A stretch of DNA of 64,000 bases, taken from Halomonas eurihalina (GTDB lineage Bacteria; Pseudomonadota; Gammaproteobacteria; Pseudomonadales; Halomonadaceae). A model generated the notes under the pieces. The model saw nothing but the letters and a program-made list of their open reading frames with translations. It was not told the origin of the DNA and ran no database searches. Of the stretch, positions 45,499 to 55,811 are shown one piece after another. The DNA lies in assembly GCF_008274785.1 (NCBI RefSeq), contig NZ_VTPU01000002.1, positions 62,001 to 126,000 on the forward strand, read 5' to 3'. The stretch's first letter is position 1. The number at the start of each line of letters is the position of its first letter. The translations under genes were made by a program, and so were the position numbers.

Positions 45499-45860
45499 GA
45501 CGTTGGCTGCTGGGGTTCGTCTTGACGGTGACACTGGGAGGTTGCGCGAGCATGGCGCCACCCGCGCCCGCCGAACCCGCCACGGGAAATGTGCCGGGCT
45601 CGGTGGTCGAGGTGCTGGACGAGTCCATGGCCCTGCTGATGGAGAGCGGTTATGTGATTCGCCACGCCGACGCCGACCTGGGACGTGTCGAGGCTATACT
45701 CGGGCGTTGGCCCGGTTACCGGGTTCGCCTCGAGGTACAGCCTGCCGAGCGCGGTAGCCGGGTCGAGATGACGGCCCTGCGAGGTGGTTATCCCCTGCCG
45801 CCGGACCTGCTCGAACCCTGGTTGATGACGCTGCGCTCGCGGCTGGGTAGTGGGCTCTAG
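45495..45860 (+). CDS. Hypothetical small lipoprotein
   Basis: The 121-residue precursor has the lipobox LGGCA (Cys near residue 17). Its mature part VVEVLDESMALLMESGYVIRHADADLGRVEAILG resembles the upstream protein's VRVVEALENRDFLVRDTDTSLGLVSAE, suggesting a duplication of a small domain. The 3' end overlaps the end of the HIT gene by four bases in convergent fashion. Function unknown. Confidence 0.7.
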   Translation: MRRWLLGFVLTVTLGGCASMAPPAPAEPATGNVPGSVVEVLDESMALLMESGYVIRHADADLGRVEAILGRWPGYRVRLEVQPAERGSRVEMTALRGGYPLPPDLLEPWLMTLRSRLGSGL

Positions 45861-46288
45861 GTGGCGGTTTCCCAATCGATGGCTTCCAGCTCGGCGAGCA
45901 GTAGGTCGCGCATGGTGGCCAGTTCGTCCAGGTCATAGGGTGTGGCCTGGCCATGGCCCCAGACCGGCGCCGGCCAGGCCGCATCGTCATGGCGACGCAG
46001 GATCACATGCAGATGGAGTTGAGCGACCACATTGCCCAGGGTGGCGATGTTGAGCTTGTCGCCCGACAGGCACTGCTTCAGTACGCTTCCCACCAGGGTC
46101 GCTTCTCGCCAGAACTGGCGCTGGTCGGCCTCGTCGAGTTCGATGACTTCGCTGACGCCAGCACGACGCGGCACCAGCACCAGCCAGGGGAAGCGGGCAT
46201 CGTCCATCAGTCGCAACTGACAGAGCGGGAGTTCGGTGACGGGATAAGTGTCGTCGACCAGGCGGGCGTCCGGTTCGAAATCCGGCAT
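45857..46288 (-). CDS. HIT-domain protein
   Basis: The 143-residue protein has the histidine triad as VAQLHLHVILR (about residues 95-105), in which the usual H-x-H-x-H reads QLHLHVI, so the first His of the triad is Gln and the second and third remain. Early segments PLCQLRLMDDARFPWLVLVPR match the HIT family of nucleotide hydrolases. The missing first histidine may still be tolerated, since the middle one is the nucleophile. ATG 46288 has AGGAG upstream. Confidence 0.9.
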   Translation of the reverse strand: MPDFEPDARLVDDTYPVTELPLCQLRLMDDARFPWLVLVPRRAGVSEVIELDEADQRQFWREATLVGSVLKQCLSGDKLNIATLGNVVAQLHLHVILRRHDDAAWPAPVWGHGQATPYDLDELATMRDLLLAELEAIDWETAT

Positions 46289-46332
46289 GAAGGGCTCCTT
46301 GACGTCGTCGGTATGTACCCAGCATGCCATAG

Positions 46333-46393
46333 CCCCCTCGCGAGGGGGATGGGGCGAAGGTGATAGGGTGAAGGTGATAGGGCGAAGGTAATA
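46333..46393. repeat. 16-bp palindrome followed by three 14-bp direct repeats
   Basis: CCCCCTCGCGAGGGGG (46333-46348) is a perfect palindrome. It is followed by three near-identical 14-base units, GGGCGAAGGTGATA, starting at 46352, 46366 and 46380. They lie in the intergenic region upstream of both the HIT gene and the entericidin-like gene. Confidence 0.75.
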
Positions 46394-46563
46394 GGGCGTG
46401 GGGATCGCTCAAAGGGGCTGTGCCAGGCGTTCGATCCTGCTAGATTAAAGGCGTCGCATCCCGACCCGGAAACACAGCGAGGCGCGGCATGGCGCCGCCA
46501 TGTCAGAGGGGCCGGGTGCCTCGACGGTCGTTTCCCCTACCCAGCCGTAACAAGGAGAGCCCG

Positions 46564-46695
46564 ATGAAACGGACCCTTTCTCTGATGATGATCACCCTGT
46601 TCACGCTGTCGCTGCTGGCCGGATGCAACACCGTGCGCGGTGTCGGTCAAGACATCGAACAAGGCGGCGAGGCCATCCAGGAGTCCTCTTCCTGA
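46564..46695 (+). CDS. Entericidin A/B-like small lipoprotein
   Basis: The 43-residue precursor has a hydrophobic signal with lipobox SLLAGC (Cys near residue 20) and the family tail NTVRGVGQDIEQGGEAIQ. Entericidins are tiny lipoproteins first described as a toxin/antidote pair linked to stationary phase; in most genera the function is not known. AAGGAG precedes the ATG. It is followed by a strong terminator, so it is monocistronic. Confidence 0.88.
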   Translation: MKRTLSLMMITLFTLSLLAGCNTVRGVGQDIEQGGEAIQESSS

Positions 46696-46706
46696 CGTAT
46701 GCCTTC

Positions 46707-46735
46707 ACCATGGCCCGGCCTTGCCGGGCCATGGT
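46707..46735. terminator. Bidirectional terminator between the entericidin-like and thioesterase genes
   Basis: ACCATGGCCCGGC and GCCGGGCCATGGT form a perfect 13-bp stem with a 3-base loop, between two convergent genes whose stops lie 12 and 1 bases away. Confidence 0.8.
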
Positions 46736-47245
46736 TCATTGCCTGGCGTCATGGGCCGCCTGGGTCTGACGCTCTTCCTCTTCTTCTGCCTGTTTGCGCA
46801 GCTTCTTGCGCAAGGCTGCTTTTTCGTACCGCAGTTGCTGTACCGGCGTTTTCAGTTCCAGATGTGGAACGCGGGCCGGCTTGCCTGCCTCGTCCACCGC
46901 GACCATGGTCAGGTAACAGCTATTGGTGTGACGGATCAGCTTGTTCTGTATGTCCTCGGCTATCACCTTGATGCCGACTTCCATGGACGAACGCCCCACG
47001 TGGTTGACGCTGGCCAGGAAGGTCACCAGTTCGCCGACATGGATCGGCTGCTTGAAGCGTACCTGGTCCACCGACAGTGTCACGACATAGCTCCCCGAAT
47101 AGCGGCTGGCACAGGCATAGGCGACCTCGTCGAGTTTCTTCAGGATGGCGCCGCCATGGACCTTGCCACTGAAGTTTGCCATGTCGGGGGTCATCAGCAC
47201 GGTCATGGTGAGTTCGTGCTGACCGGGTAGTGCATGTTCCGTCAT
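46736..47245 (-). CDS. Acyl-CoA thioesterase, YciA-like hotdog fold
   Basis: The 169-residue single hotdog domain reads MTVLMTPDMANFSGKVHGGAILKKLDEVAYACASRYSG, in which Asn11-like and Asp-bearing motifs of the YciA/BACH family stand. It hydrolyses acyl-CoA thioesters, chain length unknown. The last 30 residues are a charged, Gln-rich tail. It is convergent with the entericidin-like gene. Confidence 0.88.
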   Translation of the reverse strand: MTEHALPGQHELTMTVLMTPDMANFSGKVHGGAILKKLDEVAYACASRYSGSYVVTLSVDQVRFKQPIHVGELVTFLASVNHVGRSSMEVGIKVIAEDIQNKLIRHTNSCYLTMVAVDEAGKPARVPHLELKTPVQQLRYEKAALRKKLRKQAEEEEERQTQAAHDARQ

Positions 47246-47377
47246 TTGCAGGGTCTCTTGTGGAGGTTGCCTCCAGCATAACGCCTTGCCGACGCGATGG
47301 GGACAAGGCGAGCCCCGCGAATGCCATGCGTTGATTCATGGCACCAACAGCTGGGGCCCGCCGTCAATCAGGCGCCG

Positions 47378-48703
47378 CTAGAGCCAGGTCAGGCCGGCGG
47401 CGATGATCACGCCCGTCAGCAGCAACTGGACCAGGCAGAACCCCATGATGTCCTTGGCCTTGAGACCGGCGATGCCGAGAACAGGCAGGGCCCAGAAGGG
47501 TTGCAGCAGGTTGGTCCAGGCATCGCCCCAGGCCACGGCCATGGCCACGCGAGGAATGTCCACGCCCAGGGCCTCGGCGGCCGGCAGCATGACCGGCGCC
47601 TGCACGGCCCACTGGCCGCCGCCGGAGGGCACGAAGATGTTGACGATGCCGGCGCTGATGAAGGTCCAGAAGGGCAGCGAGGCTTCGGAGGCCAGTGAGA
47701 TCAGCGCGCCCGAGAGCGTCTCGGCCAGGCCAGATTGCACCATGATCGCCATGATCCCGGCGTAGAAGGGAAACTGGATGACGATGCCGGCGCCGCCCTT
47801 GATCGCCTCGTGCAGGCTCTCTAGCAGGCTGCGGGGCGTGCGGTGCAGAACGATGGCCAGGAACAGGAAAAGGAAGTTGACCACATTGAGGTTGAGGCCG
47901 CCGCCGCGCAGCACGAAGTGGTCGAGCAGGAACAGCAGCCCCGGAATGCCCACCAGCCAAGCCAGGGTCACGCTGTTCTCGAGGCGCTCTGCCGGCCGGG
48001 TGATGCGTACGCGTCGCGTATCTTCCTCGTGCAACAGGCTCGGGTCGATGTACACGCTGTCCTTTTCGTCGGGCAGCATCATGCGGTTGATCAGCGGCAT
48101 GGCGATGAACAGCACCACCACGATGCCGAGATTGAACAGTGAGAAGATAGTCTCGGAGGTGCCGATCACGCCGATCTGTTCGGCGGCGAAATGACCGTCA
48201 GTGGCGATGGTCAGTGGTACCGATCCGGCCAGCCCGCCATGCCAGACGATGAAGCCCGAGTAGGCGCTGGCGACCAGCAGGCGATAGTCAACGCGGATCT
48301 GGCGGGCCAGTTCCTTGGCGAACAACGCGCCCACCACCAGACCGAAGCCCCAATTGATCCAACTGGCGGCCAGCGACACCAGGGTTACCAGGACGATGGC
48401 GGCGCCAGCGTTGTTGGCCAGGCCGGCAAGGCGCTGTAGCAGGCGCTTGATCGGGGGCGAGCTGGCCAGCATGAAACCAGTGACCAGCACCAGCAGCATC
48501 TGCATCGAGAACGCCAGCAGATTCCAGAAGCCATCGCCCCAGAAGCGCAGGACGGCCAGGGGCGTCTGGCGCTCGACGGCGATGGCGGCGGCGGCGGCGA
48601 TCACCGTCAGCAGCAGCACGAAAATGTAAGGATCGGGGAGATACCGCTCGACCAGTTTGACCGCTGGGCGCGACAGTGACTTGAGCATGGTGCTGGGCCT
48701 CAT
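47378..48703 (-). CDS. Short-chain fatty acid transporter, AtoE family
   Basis: The 441-residue membrane protein has about twelve helices with the family's runs LVTGFMLASSPPIKRLLQRLAG, YSGFIVWHGGLAGSVPLTIA and FVPSGGGQWAVQAPVMLPAAEALGV. AtoE-type proteins import acetoacetate and other short-chain fatty acids. No ato catabolic genes lie nearby, so the substrate is open. Confidence 0.88.
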   Translation of the reverse strand: MRPSTMLKSLSRPAVKLVERYLPDPYIFVLLLTVIAAAAAIAVERQTPLAVLRFWGDGFWNLLAFSMQMLLVLVTGFMLASSPPIKRLLQRLAGLANNAGAAIVLVTLVSLAASWINWGFGLVVGALFAKELARQIRVDYRLLVASAYSGFIVWHGGLAGSVPLTIATDGHFAAEQIGVIGTSETIFSLFNLGIVVVLFIAMPLINRMMLPDEKDSVYIDPSLLHEEDTRRVRITRPAERLENSVTLAWLVGIPGLLFLLDHFVLRGGGLNLNVVNFLFLFLAIVLHRTPRSLLESLHEAIKGGAGIVIQFPFYAGIMAIMVQSGLAETLSGALISLASEASLPFWTFISAGIVNIFVPSGGGQWAVQAPVMLPAAEALGVDIPRVAMAVAWGDAWTNLLQPFWALPVLGIAGLKAKDIMGFCLVQLLLTGVIIAAGLTWL

Positions 48704-48978
48704 CTCGGGTCAGGGAAATACGGCTTGAATACCTGCGCGTGCCAATCGCCGTGTTGCACGGCGCTGGAAAACTCGCCTAACTATTTGTTATGTCTTGCTT
48801 TCTGCGCTTCGTGTGCCTGGCATTTCACTACGCTCGGCTATTCAATCAGCCTTACCATCGTGGCAGACAATACTGAGAAATCTCGTTAGATCAGGAAGTT
48901 GGGCAGCATCAAGTTGCCCGACTTCCCGGGAACTGTCAAAGCCACCAAAGTCCAATGACAGAAGAGGGCGGTGTGTCC
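48704..48978. other. Intergenic with an imperfect stem-loop
   Basis: No gene is supported. GGAAGTTGGGCA (48894-48905) pairs with TGCCCGACTTCC (48915-48926) with one G-T wobble. It sits some 50 bases after the MATE gene on its strand and may end that transcript. An 87-codon minus-strand frame across the area has no family look. Confidence 0.4.
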
Positions 48979-50298
48979 TCAGGTATCTCGCCAGTGCCAC
49001 CGACGATAGTGCCGATAATAGGCGATCAGCACGGCCGAGCGTGTTGTGGTGAAGACGGTGAAGGCCAGCCACAGGCCGTGATTGCCAAGCGGTTGAGTGA
49101 GCCACCAGACGGGCAGGTAGACCGCCAGGCCGATGAAGATGCTGTTGCGCATCTCACGGATTGCCGTGGCGCCGATGAACACGCCGTCCAGCAAGTAACT
49201 CCATACCGCAATCAGCGGCATGACCACCACCCAGGGCAGGTACTCGTTGGCGCTGGCGCGGACGTCCGGCAGGCCGGTGAGCAGGGCGATCAGCCAGTGA
49301 CCGCCCAGCGCGAAGGCCAGGGCGGCGGCGCCGGCAGTCAGCAAAGAGAAACGGGTCGCGCCGCGCACCGCTTGGGCGAATTCCTGCCAGCGGCCACGGC
49401 CCACGGCATGGCCGGTCAGGGCTTCGGCGGCGTGGGCGAATCCATCCAGGCCGTAGGAGGTGAGCATGATGAACTGCAACAGCACCGCGTTGGCGGCCAG
49501 CACGGTATCGCCCTGAGCCGCGCCCTGGGCGGTGAAGAAGGCCGTGGCGAACAGCAGCCCCAGGGTGCGCACGAAGAGGTTGGCATTGACTTGAAAGAGC
49601 TCGGCGTAGGCGTCGAGACGCAGCAGTCGCGCGCGCCGGAAGCGCCCGCCGAGGCGACGCAATTGACGGCTGACCAGCCAGAGACCGACGCTCAGGGCGC
49701 TGTAGTCGGCAATGACCGTGGCCCAGGCCACGCCGTCGCTGGTCATGCCGAGCCCGACCACGAAGAACAGGTCGAGCAGGATGTTCACGGCGTTGGTCAG
49801 CACCAGAATGATCAGCGTTACCCGGGAATTCTGTTGGCCGAGGAACCAGCCCAGGATGGCGTAGTTGGTCAGCACCGCCGGCGCTGACCACAGGCGAATC
49901 CGTGCGTATTCGCTGGCCAGCGTCGAGGCCTCGGTGCTGCCGTCCAGCAGCCAGAGGCCGAGTTCAACCAACGGGCCACCCGCCAGGATCAGCACGAACC
50001 CGATGGCCAGTGCGAGCAGCATCGATTGGCCTAGCAGGTTGCGTACGCCCTCGTCGTCACCGCGCCCCACGGCCTGGGAGGTCAGGCCGGTGGTGCCCAT
50101 GCGCAAGAAGCCGAAGCCCCAGTAGAGAAAGCCGAACAGGGTCGCGCCGAGCGTGACCGCGGCCAGATAGCGGGAATCCGGCAAGTGGCCGACCACGGCG
50201 GTGTCGACCAGGCCGAGCAGCGGTACGGTGATGTTGGAGAGGATGATCGGCCAGGCCAGGACCCAGACGCGTCGATGGGCGGAAGCGGAAGATGACAC
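48979..50298 (-). CDS. MATE-family multidrug efflux protein (DinF-like)
   Basis: The 439-residue membrane protein has twelve helices in two halves. The start VWVLAWPIILSNITVPLLGLVDTAVVGHLPDSRYLAAVTLG is the DinF branch's N-terminus with the conserved Pro and Asp residues in helix 1, and a similar second half begins near residue 228. MATE proteins export cationic drugs by sodium or proton exchange. The gene is alone on its strand. Confidence 0.93.
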   Translation of the reverse strand: MSSSASAHRRVWVLAWPIILSNITVPLLGLVDTAVVGHLPDSRYLAAVTLGATLFGFLYWGFGFLRMGTTGLTSQAVGRGDDEGVRNLLGQSMLLALAIGFVLILAGGPLVELGLWLLDGSTEASTLASEYARIRLWSAPAVLTNYAILGWFLGQQNSRVTLIILVLTNAVNILLDLFFVVGLGMTSDGVAWATVIADYSALSVGLWLVSRQLRRLGGRFRRARLLRLDAYAELFQVNANLFVRTLGLLFATAFFTAQGAAQGDTVLAANAVLLQFIMLTSYGLDGFAHAAEALTGHAVGRGRWQEFAQAVRGATRFSLLTAGAAALAFALGGHWLIALLTGLPDVRASANEYLPWVVVMPLIAVWSYLLDGVFIGATAIREMRNSIFIGLAVYLPVWWLTQPLGNHGLWLAFTVFTTTRSAVLIAYYRHYRRWHWRDT

Positions 50299-50384
50299 GA
50301 CGGCTCCTGAGAGTCAGCGAGCCCGATAGGGTGGCGTCGCAACCGGTGCGGCGCAACCCTTGTCCCCATCGGGAAGGTAGCGGG

Positions 50385-50687
<303 letters not shown>

Positions 50688-50723
50688 CTATGGAGGCTTC
50701 GGGCATAAGCCCGAGTGTCACGG

Positions 50724-53119
<2,396 letters not shown>

Positions 53120-53279
53120 GCCGGGTTCCTCGTTGGATTGAAATAGCAGGGCAGAATCATCTCTTGATAGGCCATGGATCATAGCACCCGGCCCGCCGTG
53201 GCGTCATGCCGGGCCACTGCGCCGGGACGATAGAGACTGCTAGAATGCCCGACCGTCGTTATCGCCATCGGTTCCCTCC

Positions 53280-53969
53280 ATGACTGCACATTCCCGCGCC
53301 ATTACCTCCAATCAGCCTGGCCCCCACCGGGATCTGACACGCCGTGTCGAGCGGGCGCTGCAACATCCGCTGCGCAAGCCCGTGGCCGAACACACCCGCG
53401 AGGCCTTCGAGCGAGCCGAGCACTGGCGCGGTGCCCGGGAGCGGATGCCGCTGATCCTCGATGCCGGCTGCGGGGTGGGGCTGTCGACCCGACGCCTGGC
53501 CAGCGCTCATCCCGAATGTGCGGTGATCGGTATTGACCGCAGCGCCGAGCGCCTGTCGCGGGACCACGGCCCGCTGCCCGACAACGCCCTGCTGGTGCGT
53601 GCCGACCTGGTCGATTTCTGGCGGCTGGCGCTGGCCGAGGGCTGGCAGCCGGCGCGGCACTATCTGCTGTATCCCAATCCCTATCCCAAGTCGGTGCATC
53701 TCAAGATGCGCTGGCATGGCCATCCGATCTTTCCGGCCATCCCGGCCCTGGGAGGGCGGCTCGAGCTGCGTTCCAACTGGCAGCTCTACGTCGAGGAGTT
53801 CGCCCTGGCGCTGCAGCAGGCCACCGGCGTCGAGGCACAGGTCGAGGCCTTCGAGCCTGAAGGCGAGCCGCTGACGCCCTTCGAGGACAAATACCGGCGC
53901 AGCGGCCAGTCACTCTGGCGGCTGGTGAGCGAACTGCCGCATCGTCCCGAGCTGCTGCCTGTCGCGTAG
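53280..53969 (+). CDS. TrmB-like SAM-dependent methyltransferase
   Basis: The 229-residue protein has SAM motif I ILDAGCGVGLSTRRL (about residues 59-73), an acidic motif II VIGIDRSAERL, and NPYPKSVHLKMRWHGHPIFP (about 131-150), which aligns with the PDPWPKKRHHKRR substrate-loop motif of the tRNA m7G46 methyltransferase TrmB. The wording differs at several places (NPYPK for DPWPK, K-M-R-W-H-G-H), and it lacks the usual N-terminal tail, so it may be a paralogue with another target. Divergent from fabY. Confidence 0.7.
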   Translation: MTAHSRAITSNQPGPHRDLTRRVERALQHPLRKPVAEHTREAFERAEHWRGARERMPLILDAGCGVGLSTRRLASAHPECAVIGIDRSAERLSRDHGPLPDNALLVRADLVDFWRLALAEGWQPARHYLLYPNPYPKSVHLKMRWHGHPIFPAIPALGGRLELRSNWQLYVEEFALALQQATGVEAQVEAFEPEGEPLTPFEDKYRRSGQSLWRLVSELPHRPELLPVA

Positions 53970-53972
53970 GCG

Positions 53973-54875
53973 TTATCTGAATCGGTGATCGCGAAACCGC
54001 TCGCCCAGGGTGCGTTGCAGCCACTGGGCGATGGGGCCGCGCCCGCTGTCGCGGCGGGAGACCGTCTCGACCTCGATGACCGGCGGGGTGCCGAGCGCAT
54101 CGCTGGCCAGGTGGATGAGATCGTCGCGAAAGGGCGGATACTGAGCGATGTGCTGCGGCACCAGGGCCCAGCCGAGCCCCCGGGTCACCAGCTCGGCCAT
54201 GGAGTAGAAGCTGTTGAGGCGCCAGAACTGGGCGCTCAGCGGTTGCCAGGCGTCCCCCTCGCTGCGCGAGGCGATCAGCAGCTGGCGGTGCCCGGCCAGG
54301 TCGCCCGTCGACGGGGCAACCCGTTCGGCGAGGGGATGGTGGCGTGACACGACCAGGGCCTGCTGGAGGTGGGCGATGCGGATGCCTTCCAGCAGTGGTC
54401 CCTGGTCCTGTTGGCGCAGCAGGATGCCGAGATCGGCGGTGCGGTCCTCCACCCAACCGGCGATATCACCCTGGGCGCCGTAGAGCAGCGTCAGTTGCAG
54501 GGCCGGATAGTGGCCGGCCAGCGCTTCCAGGGTCTCGTCCACCGGCGGCATTTCCACCAGCGCCTCGTCGATGGCCAACACCAGCCGGGCCTCTTCGCCC
54601 TGGCCGATGGCTCGGGCCCGTGACTCGAGACGCTGGCACTGGCGAATCACGGCCCGCGCCTCGTGGAGCAGCGCCTCGCCGGCCTCGGTGAGGCGGGGCA
54701 TGCGTCCCGTACGGTCGAACAGCCGACAATCGAGATCGGTCTCCAGGTGGGCAATGGCGGTGCTGATCGCGGACTGGGCACGACCCAGATAGCGGGCCGC
54801 CGCCGAGAAGGAGCCTCGCTCGGCGCAGGCGATGAGGATTTCCAACTGGTCGAGGTTCCAGCGCATGATGCTCAT
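53973..54875 (-). CDS. LysR-family transcriptional regulator of the adjacent efflux genes
   Basis: The 300-residue protein has the LysR winged helix (residues about 7-65: LDQLEILIACAERGSFSAAARYLGRAQSAISTAI) and a co-inducer domain to the end. Its gene is divergent from the PACE-SMR pair, 111 bases apart, with two overlapping palindromes between (see the operator entry). This layout is classic for LysR activators of a divergent target. The inducer is unknown; polyamines are candidates, since PACE pumps export them. Confidence 0.9.
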   Translation of the reverse strand: MSIMRWNLDQLEILIACAERGSFSAAARYLGRAQSAISTAIAHLETDLDCRLFDRTGRMPRLTEAGEALLHEARAVIRQCQRLESRARAIGQGEEARLVLAIDEALVEMPPVDETLEALAGHYPALQLTLLYGAQGDIAGWVEDRTADLGILLRQQDQGPLLEGIRIAHLQQALVVSRHHPLAERVAPSTGDLAGHRQLLIASRSEGDAWQPLSAQFWRLNSFYSMAELVTRGLGWALVPQHIAQYPPFRDDLIHLASDALGTPPVIEVETVSRRDSGRGPIAQWLQRTLGERFRDHRFR

Positions 54876-54893
54876 GACCTATCTGAAAAAGAG

Positions 54894-54928
54894 ATGGATT
54901 CCAACTGGAACCCATCATCATGATGGGC
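54894..54928. promoter_or_regulatory. Overlapping palindromic operators between lysR and the efflux genes
   Basis: The first dyad (54894-54917) reads GATGG-a-TTCCA-ac-TGGAA-c-CCATC, a 24-base site with the T-N11-A shape of LysR boxes. The second (54912-54928), CCCATCAT-C-ATGATGGG, is perfect and shares six bases with the first. They lie near the LysR gene start and 58-92 bases before the PACE gene start. Confidence 0.8.
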
Positions 54929-54986
54929 AGAATAGGGAGCCGCGTCGAGGCCATGGTGGCCCGACCGACTTGCACTGAGGGAGGTC

Positions 54987-55412
54987 ATGATGCGCTCCTG
55001 GAAGGAAAGGGTCACGCATACCGTGCTGTTCGAGGCAGGAGGGCTGGTCATGGTGACGCCGTTGGCGAGCTGGCTGACTGGGCACGGCCTGGGCGAGATC
55101 GGCATGCTGGCGGTGGGGCTGGCAAGTGCCGCCATGCTCTGGAACCTGATCTGGAACCGGCTCTTCGATGTCTGGGTGCCGACACGCCGTCGCTCTCTCG
55201 TCCAGCGCATGGCCCAGGCCTTCGGCTTCGAGCTGGGGCTTTTGATCATGACGCTGCCGGCGGTCGCATGGTGGCTCAGCATCGGGATTATCGAGGCCTT
55301 CTGGCTGGACCTCGGTTTCATGCTGTTCTTCCTGGCCTACGCCATGGTTTTCAACACGGTTTTCGACCACATCATCATGCGCCGGCGACTAGCGCGGGGG
55401 GAGTGTGTATGA
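54987..55412 (+). CDS. PACE-family efflux transporter (AceI-like)
   Basis: The 141-residue protein has four helices as two bacterial transmembrane pairs. RVTHTVLFEAGGLVMVTPL carries the conserved acidic residue (Glu16) needed for proton coupling in AceI, and the second pair starts AQAFGFELGLLIMTLPAVAWWL. PACE proteins export chlorhexidine, acriflavine and short-chain diamines. GGGAGG precedes the ATG-ATG start. Its stop overlaps the SMR gene start by four bases. Confidence 0.92.
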   Translation: MMRSWKERVTHTVLFEAGGLVMVTPLASWLTGHGLGEIGMLAVGLASAAMLWNLIWNRLFDVWVPTRRRSLVQRMAQAFGFELGLLIMTLPAVAWWLSIGIIEAFWLDLGFMLFFLAYAMVFNTVFDHIIMRRRLARGECV

Positions 55413-55738
55413 GTTATGTGTTTCTCGCCCTGGCGATCATCGCCGAGGTAGTGGCGACCTCGGCCCTCAAGGCATCGGAAGAATTCTCTCGCTTCTGGCC
55501 GAGCGTGCTGGTGGTGGTGGGCTATGTCACGGCCTTCTATCTGCTGACGCTGGTATTTCGCACCCTGCCGGTGGGCATCACCTATGCCGTATGGGCGGGG
55601 CTTGGCATCGTGCTGGTAACGCTGGTCGGCATGGTGGTCTACGGCGAGCGCCCTGACCTGCCGGCGGTGTTGGGGATGGCCCTGATCATCGGCGGCGTGG
55701 CGGTGATTCAGGTATTTTCCTCGTCGACGCCACACTGA
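55409..55738 (+). CDS. EmrE/QacE-type small multidrug resistance efflux protein
   Basis: The 109-residue protein has four helices. Glu13 in LAIIAEVVATSALKASEEF is the membrane Glu that binds drug and proton, and WPS, PVGITYAVWAGLGIVLVTLVG and the end STPH match the EmrE (drug) branch and not the Gdx/SugE (guanidinium) branch. The start overlaps the PACE stop, so both are made together. The two pumps, from unrelated families, share lipophilic cationic substrates. Confidence 0.93.
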   Translation: MSYVFLALAIIAEVVATSALKASEEFSRFWPSVLVVVGYVTAFYLLTLVFRTLPVGITYAVWAGLGIVLVTLVGMVVYGERPDLPAVLGMALIIGGVAVIQVFSSSTPH

Positions 55739-55811
55739 GCCGAGATACGGTCGAAACGCCCTCCATGCCCGGGTAGACTGCGGAGTCGCGCCGTTGCCCG
55801 AATCACGCTGC

